A stretch of 64,000 bases of DNA, taken from positions 1 through 64,000 of the forward strand of contig NZ_CAOJCN010000006.1 of assembly GCF_948329515.1 (NCBI RefSeq), given 5' to 3'. The notes under the pieces are model-generated. The model was given only the letters and a program-made list of their open reading frames with translations, had not been told where the DNA came from and ran no database searches. This DNA comes from Cohnella rhizoplanae. Its GTDB lineage: Bacteria > Bacillota > Bacilli > Paenibacillales > Paenibacillaceae. The translations under genes were made by a program, and so were the position numbers. Below are positions 7,036-15,750 of this stretch, piece by piece; the stretch's first letter is position 1, and each line of letters starts with the position of its first letter.

Positions 7036-8640
7036 ATGACAAACGCAGCGGCAAGCGCATCGATCGCATTAACGACGGACGTACTGGTAATCGGCGGGGG
7101 ACCCGCCGGGACCTGGGCGGCCATATCGGCGGCATCCAAAGGCGCGAAGGTCACGCTGGTCGACAAGGGCTACTGCGGGTCCAGCGGAGCGACCGCCCCT
7201 TCGGGCACGGGGGTCTGGTACGTCGAGCCCGACCAGGCCAAACGCGAAGAGGCCAAGGCCAGCCGTTATGCGATGGGCGGTCAATTGGCGGAGCATCGCT
7301 GGATGGATCGCGTGCTCGACCGCACGTACGAGAACATGAACAAGCTCGGCAATCTCGGTTATCCGTTCCCCGTCGACGAGAACGGCAATCCGTACAAGCG
7401 CGGACTGCAAGGACCGGAGTACATGCGGCTCATGAGGAAGCTGGTTCAGCGTGCCGGCGTCAAAATACTGGATCACAGTCCCGTTCTGGAGCTGCTCGCC
7501 GACGAACATGGCGTGGGCGGAGCTGCCGGCGTGAACACGCAGACCGGCGATACTTGGGAGATCCGCGCGGGAGCCGTAGTAATCGCCACGGGCGGATGCG
7601 CATTCCTCAGCCGCGCGCTGGGCTGCAACGTGCTGACGGGAGACGGGTACCTGTTCGCCGCGGAGGCGGGAGCGGAGATGTCCGGCATGGAGTTCTCGAA
7701 CGCCTACGCGATCTGCCCGACGTTCTCCTCCGTTACGAAGACGGCCTACTACAGCTATGCGAGCTTTTATTACGAGGACGGTACGGTCGTTGAGGGCGCG
7801 GGCTCGAAAAGAGGGCGCTCGGTCATCGCGCGCAACCTGCTGCAGGGCAGGCAAGTCTACGCGAAGCTCGACCAGGCGCCGGAGGACTTGAAGCCGCTGC
7901 TGCGCGTGGCGCAGACGAACTTCTTCTTGCCGTTCGACCGACGCGGCATCGATCCGTTCAACGACCTGTTCCCGGTCACGCTGCGCCTGGAGGGCACGGT
8001 CCGCGGCACGGGCGGCATCCGCATCGTGGACGAGAACTGCGCCACGAGCGCGCCGGGTCTCTATGCGGCAGGCGACGCCGCGACCCGCGAGCTGATCTGC
8101 GGCGGCTTCACCGGCGGCGGCAGCCACAATGCGGCATGGGCCATGTCCTCGGGCTCGTTCGCCGGCGAAGGCGCGGCTGCGTATGCGCTGAAGCTCGGCG
8201 GGACCGCCGCGAATCGCAGCTTGAAGGGATTGTCCTCGCAATCGCTGACCGAGCGCAGGGAGACCGGCGCCGCCGCGCGCACGGAGGAATACGTGCGGGC
8301 CGTGCAGGACGAGGTGAAGCCGTACGACCGCAATCTGTTCCGCACGGAAAAGGGGCTCGGAGAGTCGCTCGTCAGACTCGACGATCTGTGGCGGCGCCAG
8401 CGCGAAGCAGGCGCGAGCCGTTCGGCCGAAGGCGTGAAGGCGCGCGAGGCCGCCGCGATGACGGCGACTTCGCGGTGGATGTATCATTCGGCGCTGGCCC
8501 GCACCGAGACGCGAGGCATGCACAAGCGCGAAGACTACCCGGCAGGCGATGCGGGCCAGCACCACCGTCTGATCAGCGGCGGCTTGGACCAGGTGTGGGT
8601 CAGGAGCGACGAAGTGGCAAAGGAGCGTGTGCCGGTATGA
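7036..8640 (+). CDS. FAD-dependent oxidoreductase, AprA/fumarate-reductase flavoprotein family
   Basis: A 534-residue flavoprotein of the succinate dehydrogenase/fumarate reductase/adenylylsulfate reductase superfamily. The N terminus has the FAD-binding dinucleotide motif VIGGGPAGTWAA near residues 18-29, followed by the Glu/Asp-ending strand (VTLVDKG) and the GSSGAT segment. The C-terminal part has GLYAAGDAA, and the end carries ETRGMHKREDYP, the superfamily's conserved helical-domain element. The ATG at 7036 follows AAAGGAGGAG at ideal spacing. The stop overlaps the next gene's start (ATGA), so the two products are probably made stoichiometrically as a flavoprotein-ferredoxin pair resembling AprAB. 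It lacks a twin-arginine signal, so it is cytoplasmic. True APS reductase is unlikely here because the genes sit in an importer operon without sat or qmo genes. A reductase or oxidase acting on the imported compound is an inference. Confidence 0.82.
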   Translation: MTNAAASASIALTTDVLVIGGGPAGTWAAISAASKGAKVTLVDKGYCGSSGATAPSGTGVWYVEPDQAKREEAKASRYAMGGQLAEHRWMDRVLDRTYENMNKLGNLGYPFPVDENGNPYKRGLQGPEYMRLMRKLVQRAGVKILDHSPVLELLADEHGVGGAAGVNTQTGDTWEIRAGAVVIATGGCAFLSRALGCNVLTGDGYLFAAEAGAEMSGMEFSNAYAICPTFSSVTKTAYYSYASFYYEDGTVVEGAGSKRGRSVIARNLLQGRQVYAKLDQAPEDLKPLLRVAQTNFFLPFDRRGIDPFNDLFPVTLRLEGTVRGTGGIRIVDENCATSAPGLYAAGDAATRELICGGFTGGGSHNAAWAMSSGSFAGEGAAAYALKLGGTAANRSLKGLSSQSLTERRETGAAARTEEYVRAVQDEVKPYDRNLFRTEKGLGESLVRLDDLWRRQREAGASRSAEGVKAREAAAMTATSRWMYHSALARTETRGMHKREDYPAGDAGQHHRLISGGLDQVWVRSDEVAKERVPV

Positions 8641-8969
8641 TCGAGATCGTCAGCGAGTCCAGGTGCGTATCATGCAACCAATGCGTCTCGGTCTGCCCGA
8701 CGAACGTGTTCGACCGCGGCGAAGACGGCATCCCCGTCATCGCGAGACAGGATGACTGCCAGACCTGCTTCATGTGCGAGCTGTACTGCCCGGTCGACGC
8801 GCTCTACGTATCTCCGGACTCGGAGGGCGTCATGGGCGTCACCGAAGAAGAGCTCGAGCGCCAGGGCCTGCTTGGCGGGTACCGCGAGAAAGTAGGATGG
8901 GGCAAGGGGCGCGTCCCCGTGGCCAAACATCAATTCATGTACCAGCTGTCCCGGAGAGCGGGATTCTAG
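8637..8969 (+). CDS. Two-cluster 4Fe-4S ferredoxin, AprB-like
   Basis: A 110-residue ferredoxin with two complete CxxCxxCxxxCP motifs: CVSCNQCVSVCP near residues 9-20 and CQTCFMCELYCP near 42-53. This is enough for two 4Fe-4S clusters. The ~50-residue C-terminal tail (from GVMGVTEEE onward) resembles the tail by which AprB-type subunits wrap around their flavoprotein partner. The start codon overlaps the flavoprotein stop, indicating translational coupling. It presumably passes electrons to or from the FAD of the 7036 product. The electron donor is not encoded nearby. Confidence 0.88.
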   Translation: MIEIVSESRCVSCNQCVSVCPTNVFDRGEDGIPVIARQDDCQTCFMCELYCPVDALYVSPDSEGVMGVTEEELERQGLLGGYREKVGWGKGRVPVAKHQFMYQLSRRAGF

Positions 8970-8985
8970 AGAGGAGCAATCGGAG

Positions 8986-10092
8986 ATGGGACGGAGAGAT
9001 AGAAGGATTGAGGGGGGCGGCGCGCGCAATTGGACGTTGGCGCTGCTGTCGGTCGTCGTGGCGCTCATGCTCGCGCTGCAGGGCTGCGGCAGCCAGAACG
9101 ACGAAGGCGGCGCATCATCGCAGGCGGCATCGTCGTCTTCCGCGCCGGCGGAATCATCCGGAGCGGCTTCTCCTTCCGGAGCGGCGTCCGCTGCGGAGCC
9201 GGAACGGAACGTACCGGAGGTTATCAACTACGGCTACATCGGCTTGAACGATCAGAACCAGGCGACGGGCGCGGAAGGCTGGGGTTTTTACAAAGGCATC
9301 ATCCAGGAAGAGCTGAAGAAGTACGGCGTCAAGGAAGTGAAGCTCGCCGGCTTCCCCAACGGTCCGGACCAGACCGAGTCCCTCATCAGCGGACGCCTGG
9401 ACTTCGGCAGCCTCGGCGACACGCCGGCGATCATCGCCCGCGCCGGCGGCGCGAAGACGCGCCTCATTACGCAGACGGGCACTCGTATCATCGGTTATGT
9501 CATCGCCAAGAAGGACGGCCCCAAGACGCTGCAGGACCTGAAAGGCAAGACGATCGCCATCCAGAAGGGCTCCTTCATGCACCGCTACGTGGTGGGTCTG
9601 CTGAAGGACGCGGGCGTGACCGATTACAAGCTCGTCCATATGCTCATCCCCGACGCGCAGGCGGCGCTCGCGAACGGCAGCGTGGACGCGATGACCAACA
9701 CGGGCGTGAACGCGCTGACTTCGCTCGCGAACGGCTATCCGCAGCTGGATATTTCCTCGGATCATCCCGAACTGCTCGGCACGAGCGCGACGGTGGCTTC
9801 CGAAGAATTCCTGAAGAAGTTCCCGGACTTCCCCAAGGTATGGAACGCCGCGCGCGAAAAGGCGCTGGCCGACCTGAAGGAGCACCCCGACGAGTACTAC
9901 GAATTTATCGCGAGCATCCAGAAGACGACGGTCGAGAACGTCAAGAAGCTGAGTCCGATCGAGGACATCAAGGATACGGCGTTTACGGAAGAAGGACTCT
10001 CGCTGATCGAGGGTACGAAGAACTTCCTGGTCGAGGAGAAGATCGCCAAAAAAGACTTCGCCATCGGCGACTGGGTGCTGAAAGCCGAATAA
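8986..10092 (+). CDS. ABC transporter substrate-binding lipoprotein, SsuA/TauA family
   Basis: A 368-residue solute-binding protein. A hydrophobic segment at residues ~17-35 ends in the lipobox LQGC, so it should be lipid-anchored outside the membrane. A Ser/Ala-rich linker of ~35 residues follows, then an SsuA/NMT1-like fold ([12 protein letters not shown] start after the linker, [33 protein letters not shown]). It is the last gene of the operon, 16 nt after the ferredoxin gene, and is followed by a strong terminator. It determines the specificity of the importer. The family covers aliphatic sulfonates, taurine, nitrate and thiamine precursors, and the ligand here cannot be read from sequence. 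Confidence 0.87.
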   Translation: MGRRDRRIEGGGARNWTLALLSVVVALMLALQGCGSQNDEGGASSQAASSSSAPAESSGAASPSGAASAAEPERNVPEVINYGYIGLNDQNQATGAEGWGFYKGIIQEELKKYGVKEVKLAGFPNGPDQTESLISGRLDFGSLGDTPAIIARAGGAKTRLITQTGTRIIGYVIAKKDGPKTLQDLKGKTIAIQKGSFMHRYVVGLLKDAGVTDYKLVHMLIPDAQAALANGSVDAMTNTGVNALTSLANGYPQLDISSDHPELLGTSATVASEEFLKKFPDFPKVWNAAREKALADLKEHPDEYYEFIASIQKTTVENVKKLSPIEDIKDTAFTEEGLSLIEGTKNFLVEEKIAKKDFAIGDWVLKAE

Positions 10093-10105
10093 CGAATGCT
10101 TGGCC

Positions 10106-10139
10106 AAGCCGGCCTCTCCTCCGAGAGCGCCGGCTTTTT
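10106..10139 (+). terminator. Terminator of the importer/flavoprotein operon
   Basis: Stem AAGCCGGC (10106-10113) and GCCGGCTT (10129-10136), with a run of five Ts. It separates this operon from hprK. Confidence 0.9.
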
Positions 10140-10199
10140 ATATGAAGGAAGCGCCGGGCGCATCGCGATTCAAGCCGCGGACGGCCCGCGCCGCCGCGG

Positions 10200-10229
10200 T
10201 TTACATTGATTTCCGCGCTTATTTTAGAT
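10200..10229 (+). promoter_or_regulatory. Candidate hprK promoter
   Basis: TTTACA (10200-10205), 18 bp, then TTAGAT (10224-10229), about 40 bp before the hprK start. The match is moderate. Confidence 0.45.
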
Positions 10230-10270
10230 ACGATGAGAAAGATGAAGAGAGCGTTGAAGGGAGCTGTACG

Positions 10271-11203
10271 ATGGCTAAAAAAGTAAAGGTATCCGAGCTC
10301 GTGCAGCAATTTCAACTCGAGGTCGTCGCCGGCTCGGAAGGCATGCGGCGTACGATCGTGACCGATGACTTGAACCGGCCCGGCCTGGAGATGGCGGGCT
10401 ATTACGATTATTATCCCGCGGATCGGACGCAGATCCTGGGCAAGACGGAACTGGCGTTTCTCGAGAAGCTGACCTCCGAGGAACGTCTGGAGCGGATGCG
10501 CCACATCTGCGCCGAAGAGACGCCGTGCATCATCATCACGCGCGGGCTGGACGCGCCGGAGGAGCTGATCGTAGTCGCCGAGGAGCGTCAGCTGCCGGTG
10601 CTCCGCTCCACGACGGCGACGACCACGCTGCTCAGCCGGATCACGAATTTTCTGGAGAAAAAGCTGGCGCCCACGACGACGATCCACGGCGTATTGGTGG
10701 ACGTGTACGGCGTCGGCATGCTGATTACGGGCGGCAGCGGCATCGGCAAGAGCGAGACGGCGCTGGAGCTCGTGAAGCGCGGTCACAGGCTCGTGGCCGA
10801 CGATGCCGTAGAGATCCGGCAGACCGCGGACAATTACCTGTACGGCAGCGCGCCGGACCTGATCCAGCATCTGCTGGAGATCAGAGGCCTCGGGATTCTG
10901 AACGTCATGACCTTGTTCGGGGCGGGCGCCGTGCGCAACACCAAGCAGATCGGTCTCGTCATCCGGCTGGAGAACTGGCAGCAGGACAAGCAATACGACC
11001 GTCTGGGACTGGACGAGGAGACGACGCGCATCATCGATACCGACGTGCCGCTCGTGACGGTCCCCGTGCGTCCAGGCCGGAACCTTGCGGTCATCCTGGA
11101 AGTCGCCGCGATGAATTTCCGCCTCAAGCGGATGGGCTACAATGCAGCCCTTCAATTCACCAACAAGCTGACGGAAGCGATTGCCGACGAAGACAACGAA
11201 TAA
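10271..11203 (+). CDS. hprK: HPr kinase/phosphorylase HprK
   Basis: A 310-residue cytoplasmic enzyme that phosphorylates Ser46 of HPr and Crh with ATP or pyrophosphate and removes it with phosphate, according to fructose-1,6-bisphosphate and phosphate levels. Walker [10 protein letters not shown] is at residues 154-162 and the family signature [15 protein letters not shown] at ~203-217. The N-terminal half is the usual HprK fold. Length matches the family (~310). The ATG follows GAAGGGAG. It starts the conserved hprK-lgt-ppaX-yvoF block seen in Bacillus. Its HPr-family substrate is encoded at 29161 in this window. Confidence 0.96.
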   Translation: MAKKVKVSELVQQFQLEVVAGSEGMRRTIVTDDLNRPGLEMAGYYDYYPADRTQILGKTELAFLEKLTSEERLERMRHICAEETPCIIITRGLDAPEELIVVAEERQLPVLRSTTATTTLLSRITNFLEKKLAPTTTIHGVLVDVYGVGMLITGGSGIGKSETALELVKRGHRLVADDAVEIRQTADNYLYGSAPDLIQHLLEIRGLGILNVMTLFGAGAVRNTKQIGLVIRLENWQQDKQYDRLGLDEETTRIIDTDVPLVTVPVRPGRNLAVILEVAAMNFRLKRMGYNAALQFTNKLTEAIADEDNE

Positions 11204-11252
11204 ACCGCGCTCGCGGCCATCCGGTCGGTTGCGTTAGAGACGGAGGATACTC

Positions 11253-12380
11253 ATGTTGCTGCCCATGCGGCTCGAATCGATTGCGTTTAACCTCGGCCCG
11301 ATTCCCGTGCACTGGTACGGACTGATACTCGGCACCGGCGCCCTCGTCGGGCTGCTGCTCGCCATCTGGGAAGGCAAGCGCTTCGGGCTTTCCGCGGACT
11401 TCTTCCTGGACCTCATGCTGTACGGCGTGCCTTCGGCCATTATCGGCGCCCGGTTGTATTACGTGCTCTTCAAGTGGGACTACTATAAAGATCACCCGGG
11501 CGAGATCATCCAGATCTGGAACGGGGGCATCGCGATCTATGGCGCCCTGATCGGGGCGTTCATATGCGGGTACTTCTACTTCCGCAGCAAGGGATATACG
11601 TTCATGCGGATCGTCGATATCTGCGTGCCTTCGCTGCTGGCCGGCCAGATGATCGGCCGCTGGGGCAACTTCGTGAACCAGGAGGCCTACGGCGGAAAGG
11701 TTACCGGTACATATCTGAGCAACGAGCTGCATCTTCCGGCCTTTATCGTAAGGCAGATGTACGTGGTCGACCCGACGACCGGGACCGGCGCGTATCATCA
11801 TCCGACCTTCCTGTACGAATCGCTGTGGAGCCTAGTCGGGCTGATTATCCTGTTTATCCTGCGCCGTCAGCGGTTCTTGCGCGTGGGGGAGATGTTCTTC
11901 TCCTATCTGATCTGGTATTCGGTCGGCCGCTTCTTCATCGAGGCGCTGCGCACGGACAGCCTGGCCTTCAAGGGTCCGGACTGGCTGGCGTCGTTGATCA
12001 ACGGCCTCTGGACGCCGATGAAATGGATGTTCGGCGATCAAGGCGATCTGGATCCGGCCTACGGCAACGTTCGCAGCTCGCAGCTGCTCGCGCTGCTGCT
12101 CGTCATCGCGGGCATCGTGGCGATCATCGTCCGTCGCTTGATGAATCCGGACAGGACGCGTTACCTGGACCCGCTGCCGATCGTGGAACAGACGGATGCG
12201 GTCGCGCCGGACGCGGCGCCGGCGAGCTCGGCCGCAGCCGCCGCCCCGGCAGCCGTCTCACCGCATGTCGCACCGGCGCCAACCGCCGAGTCCGCGCAAG
12301 ATCCCGCGCCAGCCGCGCGGGAGGAAGAGAGGAAGACTGCAGATGAGTCAGACACAAAGCAAGACAGGGACCCCGATTGA
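11253..12380 (+). CDS. lgt: Prolipoprotein diacylglyceryl transferase Lgt
   Basis: A 375-residue membrane enzyme that moves diacylglyceryl from phosphatidylglycerol to the lipobox cysteine of prolipoproteins. The Lgt signature GRWGNFVNQEAYGG is near residues 136-150, and the N-terminal PVHWYGL segment is typical. Seven membrane segments occupy residues ~15-300. The last ~70 residues are unusual, rich in Ala, Pro and Glu (AASSAAAAAPAA-like) and longer than the ~270-residue family norm. This tail lies after the final membrane segment and may be a disordered extension. The 3' end overlaps ppaX by 38 nt. The ATG follows GACGGAGG. Lipoproteins encoded in this window (8986, 44263) would be clients. 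Confidence 0.94.
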   Translation: MLLPMRLESIAFNLGPIPVHWYGLILGTGALVGLLLAIWEGKRFGLSADFFLDLMLYGVPSAIIGARLYYVLFKWDYYKDHPGEIIQIWNGGIAIYGALIGAFICGYFYFRSKGYTFMRIVDICVPSLLAGQMIGRWGNFVNQEAYGGKVTGTYLSNELHLPAFIVRQMYVVDPTTGTGAYHHPTFLYESLWSLVGLIILFILRRQRFLRVGEMFFSYLIWYSVGRFFIEALRTDSLAFKGPDWLASLINGLWTPMKWMFGDQGDLDPAYGNVRSSQLLALLLVIAGIVAIIVRRLMNPDRTRYLDPLPIVEQTDAVAPDAAPASSAAAAAPAAVSPHVAPAPTAESAQDPAPAAREEERKTADESDTKQDRDPD

Positions 12381-13017
12381 AGCGGTATTGTTCGACCTGG
12401 ACGGCACGATCGTCGACACGAACGAGCTGATCATCCAATCTTTTTTATACAGCCTGCAGGGCATCGTCCCGCCCGAGTTCGGGCGGGAGCACATCATCCC
12501 GATCATGGGACAGACGCTGATCTCCCAGCTGCAACAGTTCTCGGGCCGCGAGCAGGTCGACGATCTGATCGCGGGGTACCGCGAGTACAACCTTAAGCAC
12601 CATGACGACATGGTGTCGCTGTTTCCCGGGGTGATCGAAGTCATCCCTGAGCTCAAGCGCGGCGGGATCAAGCTCGGCGTCGTCACGACCAAGATGCGCA
12701 TGACGACGGAGCGGGCGCTCAAGCTGCTGGGCATTTACGATTATATGGATACGATCGTGACGCTGGACGATGTAGAGAACGCCAAGCCGCACCCGGAGCC
12801 GGTCGAAAAGGCGCTGCGCGCGCTTGGCGTCGCGCCGGAACGCGCGATCATGGTCGGCGACAGCACGGTGGACATCGGCTCGGCGTTGGCCGCCGGCGCG
12901 TTCGCCGTGGGCGTCTCCTGGTCGCTCAAGGGCGAAGCTCCGCTGCGGGAGGCCGGCGCGCATCGCGTCATTCACGACATGCGGGAGCTGCTGCCGCTTA
13001 GCGGGTTGGAGGGATAA
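12343..13017 (+). CDS. ppaX: Pyrophosphatase PpaX (HAD family)
   Basis: A 224-residue HAD-superfamily hydrolase. Motif I is FDLDGTIVDTNELI (nucleophile in DLDGT), motif II is the VVTTK region, and motif III/IV is MVGDSTVDIGSA. PpaX hydrolyses the pyrophosphate released when HprK dephosphorylates Ser-HPr, and the hprK-lgt-ppaX order supports this role. The ATG at 12343 lies inside the end of lgt with GAGGAAGAGAGG upstream. It differs from phosphoglycolate phosphatase mainly by context. Confidence 0.9.
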   Translation: MSQTQSKTGTPIEAVLFDLDGTIVDTNELIIQSFLYSLQGIVPPEFGREHIIPIMGQTLISQLQQFSGREQVDDLIAGYREYNLKHHDDMVSLFPGVIEVIPELKRGGIKLGVVTTKMRMTTERALKLLGIYDYMDTIVTLDDVENAKPHPEPVEKALRALGVAPERAIMVGDSTVDIGSALAAGAFAVGVSWSLKGEAPLREAGAHRVIHDMRELLPLSGLEG

Positions 13018-13020
13018 GCT

Positions 13021-13530
13021 TTGCGGAAGGTCGAACGGTACCCGGTCGAAGGGCCCAACGCTTTATGGCAGGTGTACCGTACGGTATCCAGGCTGAAGGC
13101 CGTCCGGAACTTCGTCTTCATCCAGATCGCCCGATACTGCCCGGAGCTCTCGGTGAAGAATTGGATCTATCGCCGCGTGCTCGGCATGAAGGTGGGCAAG
13201 GAGACTTCTTTCGCGCTGATGGTCATGGTGGACGTCTTCTTCCCCGAGCGGATCACCATCGGGGACAACTGTATCGTCGGCTATAACTCCACGCTGCTAA
13301 CGCACGAGTATCTGATCAAGGAATACCGGCTAGGCGACATCGTCATCGGCTCGCATGTCATGATCGGCGCCAACGTGACGATCCTGCCGGGCGTGACGAT
13401 CGGGGACCATGCCGTGATCGCGGCCGGCTCGGTCGTGCACCGGGACGTGCCGCCCCATGCCAGGGTCGGCGGCAATCCGCTGCGCGAGCTGGGAGCCGGC
13501 GGCGAAGCGGCCGCGGAAACGAAGGTCTAG
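13021..13530 (+). CDS. yvoF: Hexapeptide-repeat acyltransferase (YvoF-like)
   Basis: A 169-residue left-handed beta-helix acetyltransferase with repeated [I/V]GxxxxI turns: ITIGDNCIVGYNS, DIVIGSHVMIGANVTIL and VTIGDHAVIAAGSVV. The C-terminal motif ARVGGNPLR is typical of the maltose/galactoside O-acetyltransferase group. It starts with TTG, three nt after the ppaX stop, behind TTGGAGGG. Position after ppaX and before hisZ matches B. subtilis yvoF. The acceptor substrate is unknown. Confidence 0.83.
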   Translation: MRKVERYPVEGPNALWQVYRTVSRLKAVRNFVFIQIARYCPELSVKNWIYRRVLGMKVGKETSFALMVMVDVFFPERITIGDNCIVGYNSTLLTHEYLIKEYRLGDIVIGSHVMIGANVTILPGVTIGDHAVIAAGSVVHRDVPPHARVGGNPLRELGAGGEAAAETKV

Positions 13531-13603
13531 CGATGCCGTACATGCGCAGGGTGAACGGGTCAGGGGACGAACGTACTACGCACAAGGGCAAAGCCGACAG
13601 GAG

Positions 13604-13653
13604 CGGGAACCGGGGTGGCGCGATGTCAGCCTCCGGTTCTTTTTTGCTGTCGG
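13604..13653 (+). terminator. Terminator after yvoF, with a T-box-like segment
   Basis: GGAACCGG and CCGGTTC form a stem of at least seven pairs followed by six Ts. The stem interior contains GGGGTGGCGCG, which recalls the T-box consensus (GGGTGGNACCGCG) but lacks the ACC. Simplest reading: terminator of the hprK operon. Confidence 0.7.
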
Positions 13654-13694
13654 AGGCGTAAGACGCGAGGCCCTGTACCGTGCCCGCGGCCATC

Positions 13695-13723
13695 TTGACG
13701 CTCGTGGAGGTTCGTGATAAAGT
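13695..13723 (+). promoter_or_regulatory. Candidate promoter of the his operon
   Basis: TTGACG (13695-13700) and TAAAGT (13718-13723) with an exact 17-bp spacer, ~100 bp before hisZ. Downstream lies a perfect inverted repeat CTTTAA-N4-TTAAAG at 13766-13781, then a GCGGC/GCCGC hairpin, which could be leader structures. Confidence 0.5.
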
Positions 13724-13823
13724 GAAACTTAATCTTTAATTTGGCAGCATGGTAACATGGTATCGCTTTAACGTATTAAAGTAAAAGCGGCTTGGCCGCT
13801 CCATTATAGCGAGGTGTCTTCCC

Positions 13824-15059
13824 GTGTCCAAACCCAAAGGCTTCGAAAAGCCGACCGGCGTCAAGGACTATCTGCCCCATGCGGTCGCGAAGCTGCGGCG
13901 GATCGAGCATGAAGTGCTGGCGTGCATGCGAGGCTGGGGTTATGAGCAGATCTTGACCCCCACGATCGAATATTACGATACGGTAGGCGTCGCGAGCGCG
14001 ACCTCGGACCAGAAGCTGTTCAAGCTGCTCAATCAGCGGGGCACGACCATCGTGCTGCGCTCCGACGTTACGGCGCCGATCGCGCGCGTCGCTTCTTCGC
14101 TGCTCAAGGAACAGCCGTTCCCGCTGCGGCTCAGCTACCATGCGAACGTGTTCCGCGCCTTCGAGGAGGAGGCCGGCCGCGAAGCCGAGTTCTTCCAGAC
14201 CGGCGTCGAATTGATCGGCGATCCGTCGCCCGAGGCCGACGCGGAGGTGATCGCGCTCGCGATCGCCTCGCTGAAGGCGGCCGGCGTGCCCGCGTTCAAG
14301 ATGGCGGTCGGACACGTGGGCTTCCTGAACGGGCTGTTCGGCGATACGCTGCCCGGCCGTACGGAGGCGCAGGAGCGCCTTAAGGATTGTCTGCTGCAGC
14401 GCGACTATGTAGGCTACCGGGCGGTGCTCCGGGAGCTGCGCCTCGAGGAGCCCGTGCTTGGCGAGCTCGAGGGGCTGCTGAGGTTGCGCGGCGGACAAGA
14501 AGTGTGCGACCAGGCGCTGCAGCTTCGCGTGAGCGAAGGCGCGCGGGAGGCGATCCGCCATCTATGCGAGATGTGGGACGTGCTCGGCGCATACGGCGTG
14601 CAGGAGCATGTGCTGATCGACCTGACGATGATCGGCGACTTTTCCTATTATACGGGGATGACGTTCGAGGGCTACGCCTCGCAGCTCGGATTCCCGGTAT
14701 GCAGCGGAGGGCGGTACGACAATCTGCTCGCGCAGTTCGGCCGGCCGGCGCCCGCGACGGGCTTCGCGCTGAAGACAACGCGCATGCTCGAGGTCGCGCA
14801 GGTCGGGCAGGAAGCGCAGGTCCGCGCGCTGATCCGGTACGCGCCGGGCCGCAGGCGGGAAGCGTTGGAGGCCGCGACAGAACTGCGCGCCGAGGGATTG
14901 GCGGTCGTGACCGAGGTCATCGGGCAGATCGGCAGCGGGGACTTGGAGACCGCGAACGAAGGAAGGGCGGAGTCGAAGACCGGGCGTTATGCGCATCGGG
15001 GCGCCGCTTACGACAGGGTGATCACGCTCGACGGCGGAGAAGGAGGGGACCCGGCATGA
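13824..15059 (+). CDS. hisZ: ATP phosphoribosyltransferase regulatory subunit HisZ
   Basis: A 411-residue paralogue of histidyl-tRNA synthetase that lacks aminoacylation activity and activates the short form of HisG for the first step of histidine synthesis. Recognisable class II synthetase-like elements are [15 protein letters not shown] (motif 2 region), [10 protein letters not shown] and SGGRYDNLL (motif 3 region). The expected tRNA-binding C-terminal domain is reduced. GTG start with GAGGTG 7 nt upstream. Its stop overlaps hisG (ATGA). The presence of hisZ agrees with the short 214-residue HisG that follows. Confidence 0.95.
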   Translation: MSKPKGFEKPTGVKDYLPHAVAKLRRIEHEVLACMRGWGYEQILTPTIEYYDTVGVASATSDQKLFKLLNQRGTTIVLRSDVTAPIARVASSLLKEQPFPLRLSYHANVFRAFEEEAGREAEFFQTGVELIGDPSPEADAEVIALAIASLKAAGVPAFKMAVGHVGFLNGLFGDTLPGRTEAQERLKDCLLQRDYVGYRAVLRELRLEEPVLGELEGLLRLRGGQEVCDQALQLRVSEGAREAIRHLCEMWDVLGAYGVQEHVLIDLTMIGDFSYYTGMTFEGYASQLGFPVCSGGRYDNLLAQFGRPAPATGFALKTTRMLEVAQVGQEAQVRALIRYAPGRRREALEAATELRAEGLAVVTEVIGQIGSGDLETANEGRAESKTGRYAHRGAAYDRVITLDGGEGGDPA

Positions 15060-15700
15060 CGGACGGCGGTTCGGTACTTAAGGTCGCGATGCCCAAGGGG
15101 CGCATCTACAAGCAGGCGAGCAGGCTGTTCAGGCAGGCGGGTCTGCCGATTCCCGAGGACTTCGACGACTCCCGGCGGCTCATCATACCGGTCCCGGAGG
15201 CGAACATGGAGTTCATCATGGCAAAGCCCGTGGACGTGCCGACTTACGTGGAATACGGCGTGGCGGATATCGGCATCGTCGGCAAGGACGTGCTGATGGA
15301 GGAGAACAAGGACGTCTACGAGCTGCTCGACCTGGGCATCGCCAGATGCCGGATGTCGGTCATCGGTCTGCCGGACTGGGAGCCGGTCATCCATCCGCGC
15401 GTGGCGACCAAGTATCCGAGGGTGGCGTCGCAGTACTTCCGCGAGCGCGGACAGCAGGTGGAGGTCATCAAGCTTAATGGCTCGATCGAGCTGGCGCCGC
15501 TCATCGGCCTGGCCGATCGGATCGTGGATATGGTCGAAACGGGCAAGACGCTGCAGGAGAACGGACTCGTCGAGATGGAGTCGCTGTTCCAGGTGACGAG
15601 CAGGCTGATCGCGAACCGCGTCAGCTACCGGTTGCAGAACGCGGCCATCCAGGCGCTGTGCGACCGGCTGTCCGATACGCTGGCGGCCGCGCAGGCTTAA
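15056..15700 (+). CDS. hisG: ATP phosphoribosyltransferase HisG, short form
   Basis: A 214-residue catalytic subunit that condenses ATP with PRPP to phosphoribosyl-ATP, the committed step of histidine synthesis. It has the family N terminus ([12 protein letters not shown]), PRPP-binding region and the conserved [15 protein letters not shown] segment. It lacks the ~80-residue C-terminal regulatory domain of the long form and therefore needs HisZ. The ATG overlaps the hisZ stop, with AAGGAGGGG 8 nt upstream. Confidence 0.96.
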   Translation: MTDGGSVLKVAMPKGRIYKQASRLFRQAGLPIPEDFDDSRRLIIPVPEANMEFIMAKPVDVPTYVEYGVADIGIVGKDVLMEENKDVYELLDLGIARCRMSVIGLPDWEPVIHPRVATKYPRVASQYFRERGQQVEVIKLNGSIELAPLIGLADRIVDMVETGKTLQENGLVEMESLFQVTSRLIANRVSYRLQNAAIQALCDRLSDTLAAAQA

Positions 15701-15750
15701 GCCGGAGAACGGACGCGCTATTACTCATTCAACGGCAGGGAGGAAAAGCC

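Noticed and set aside
7069..8565. A 498-codon open frame on the - strand opposite the flavoprotein gene
   Set aside because: The + strand has FAD-binding motifs and a strong ribosome binding site. The reverse product is low-complexity Ala/Arg.
7036..8969. True dissimilatory APS reductase (aprBA)
   Set aside because: No sat, qmo or dsr genes are nearby and the pair is embedded in an importer operon. Only superfamily membership is supported.
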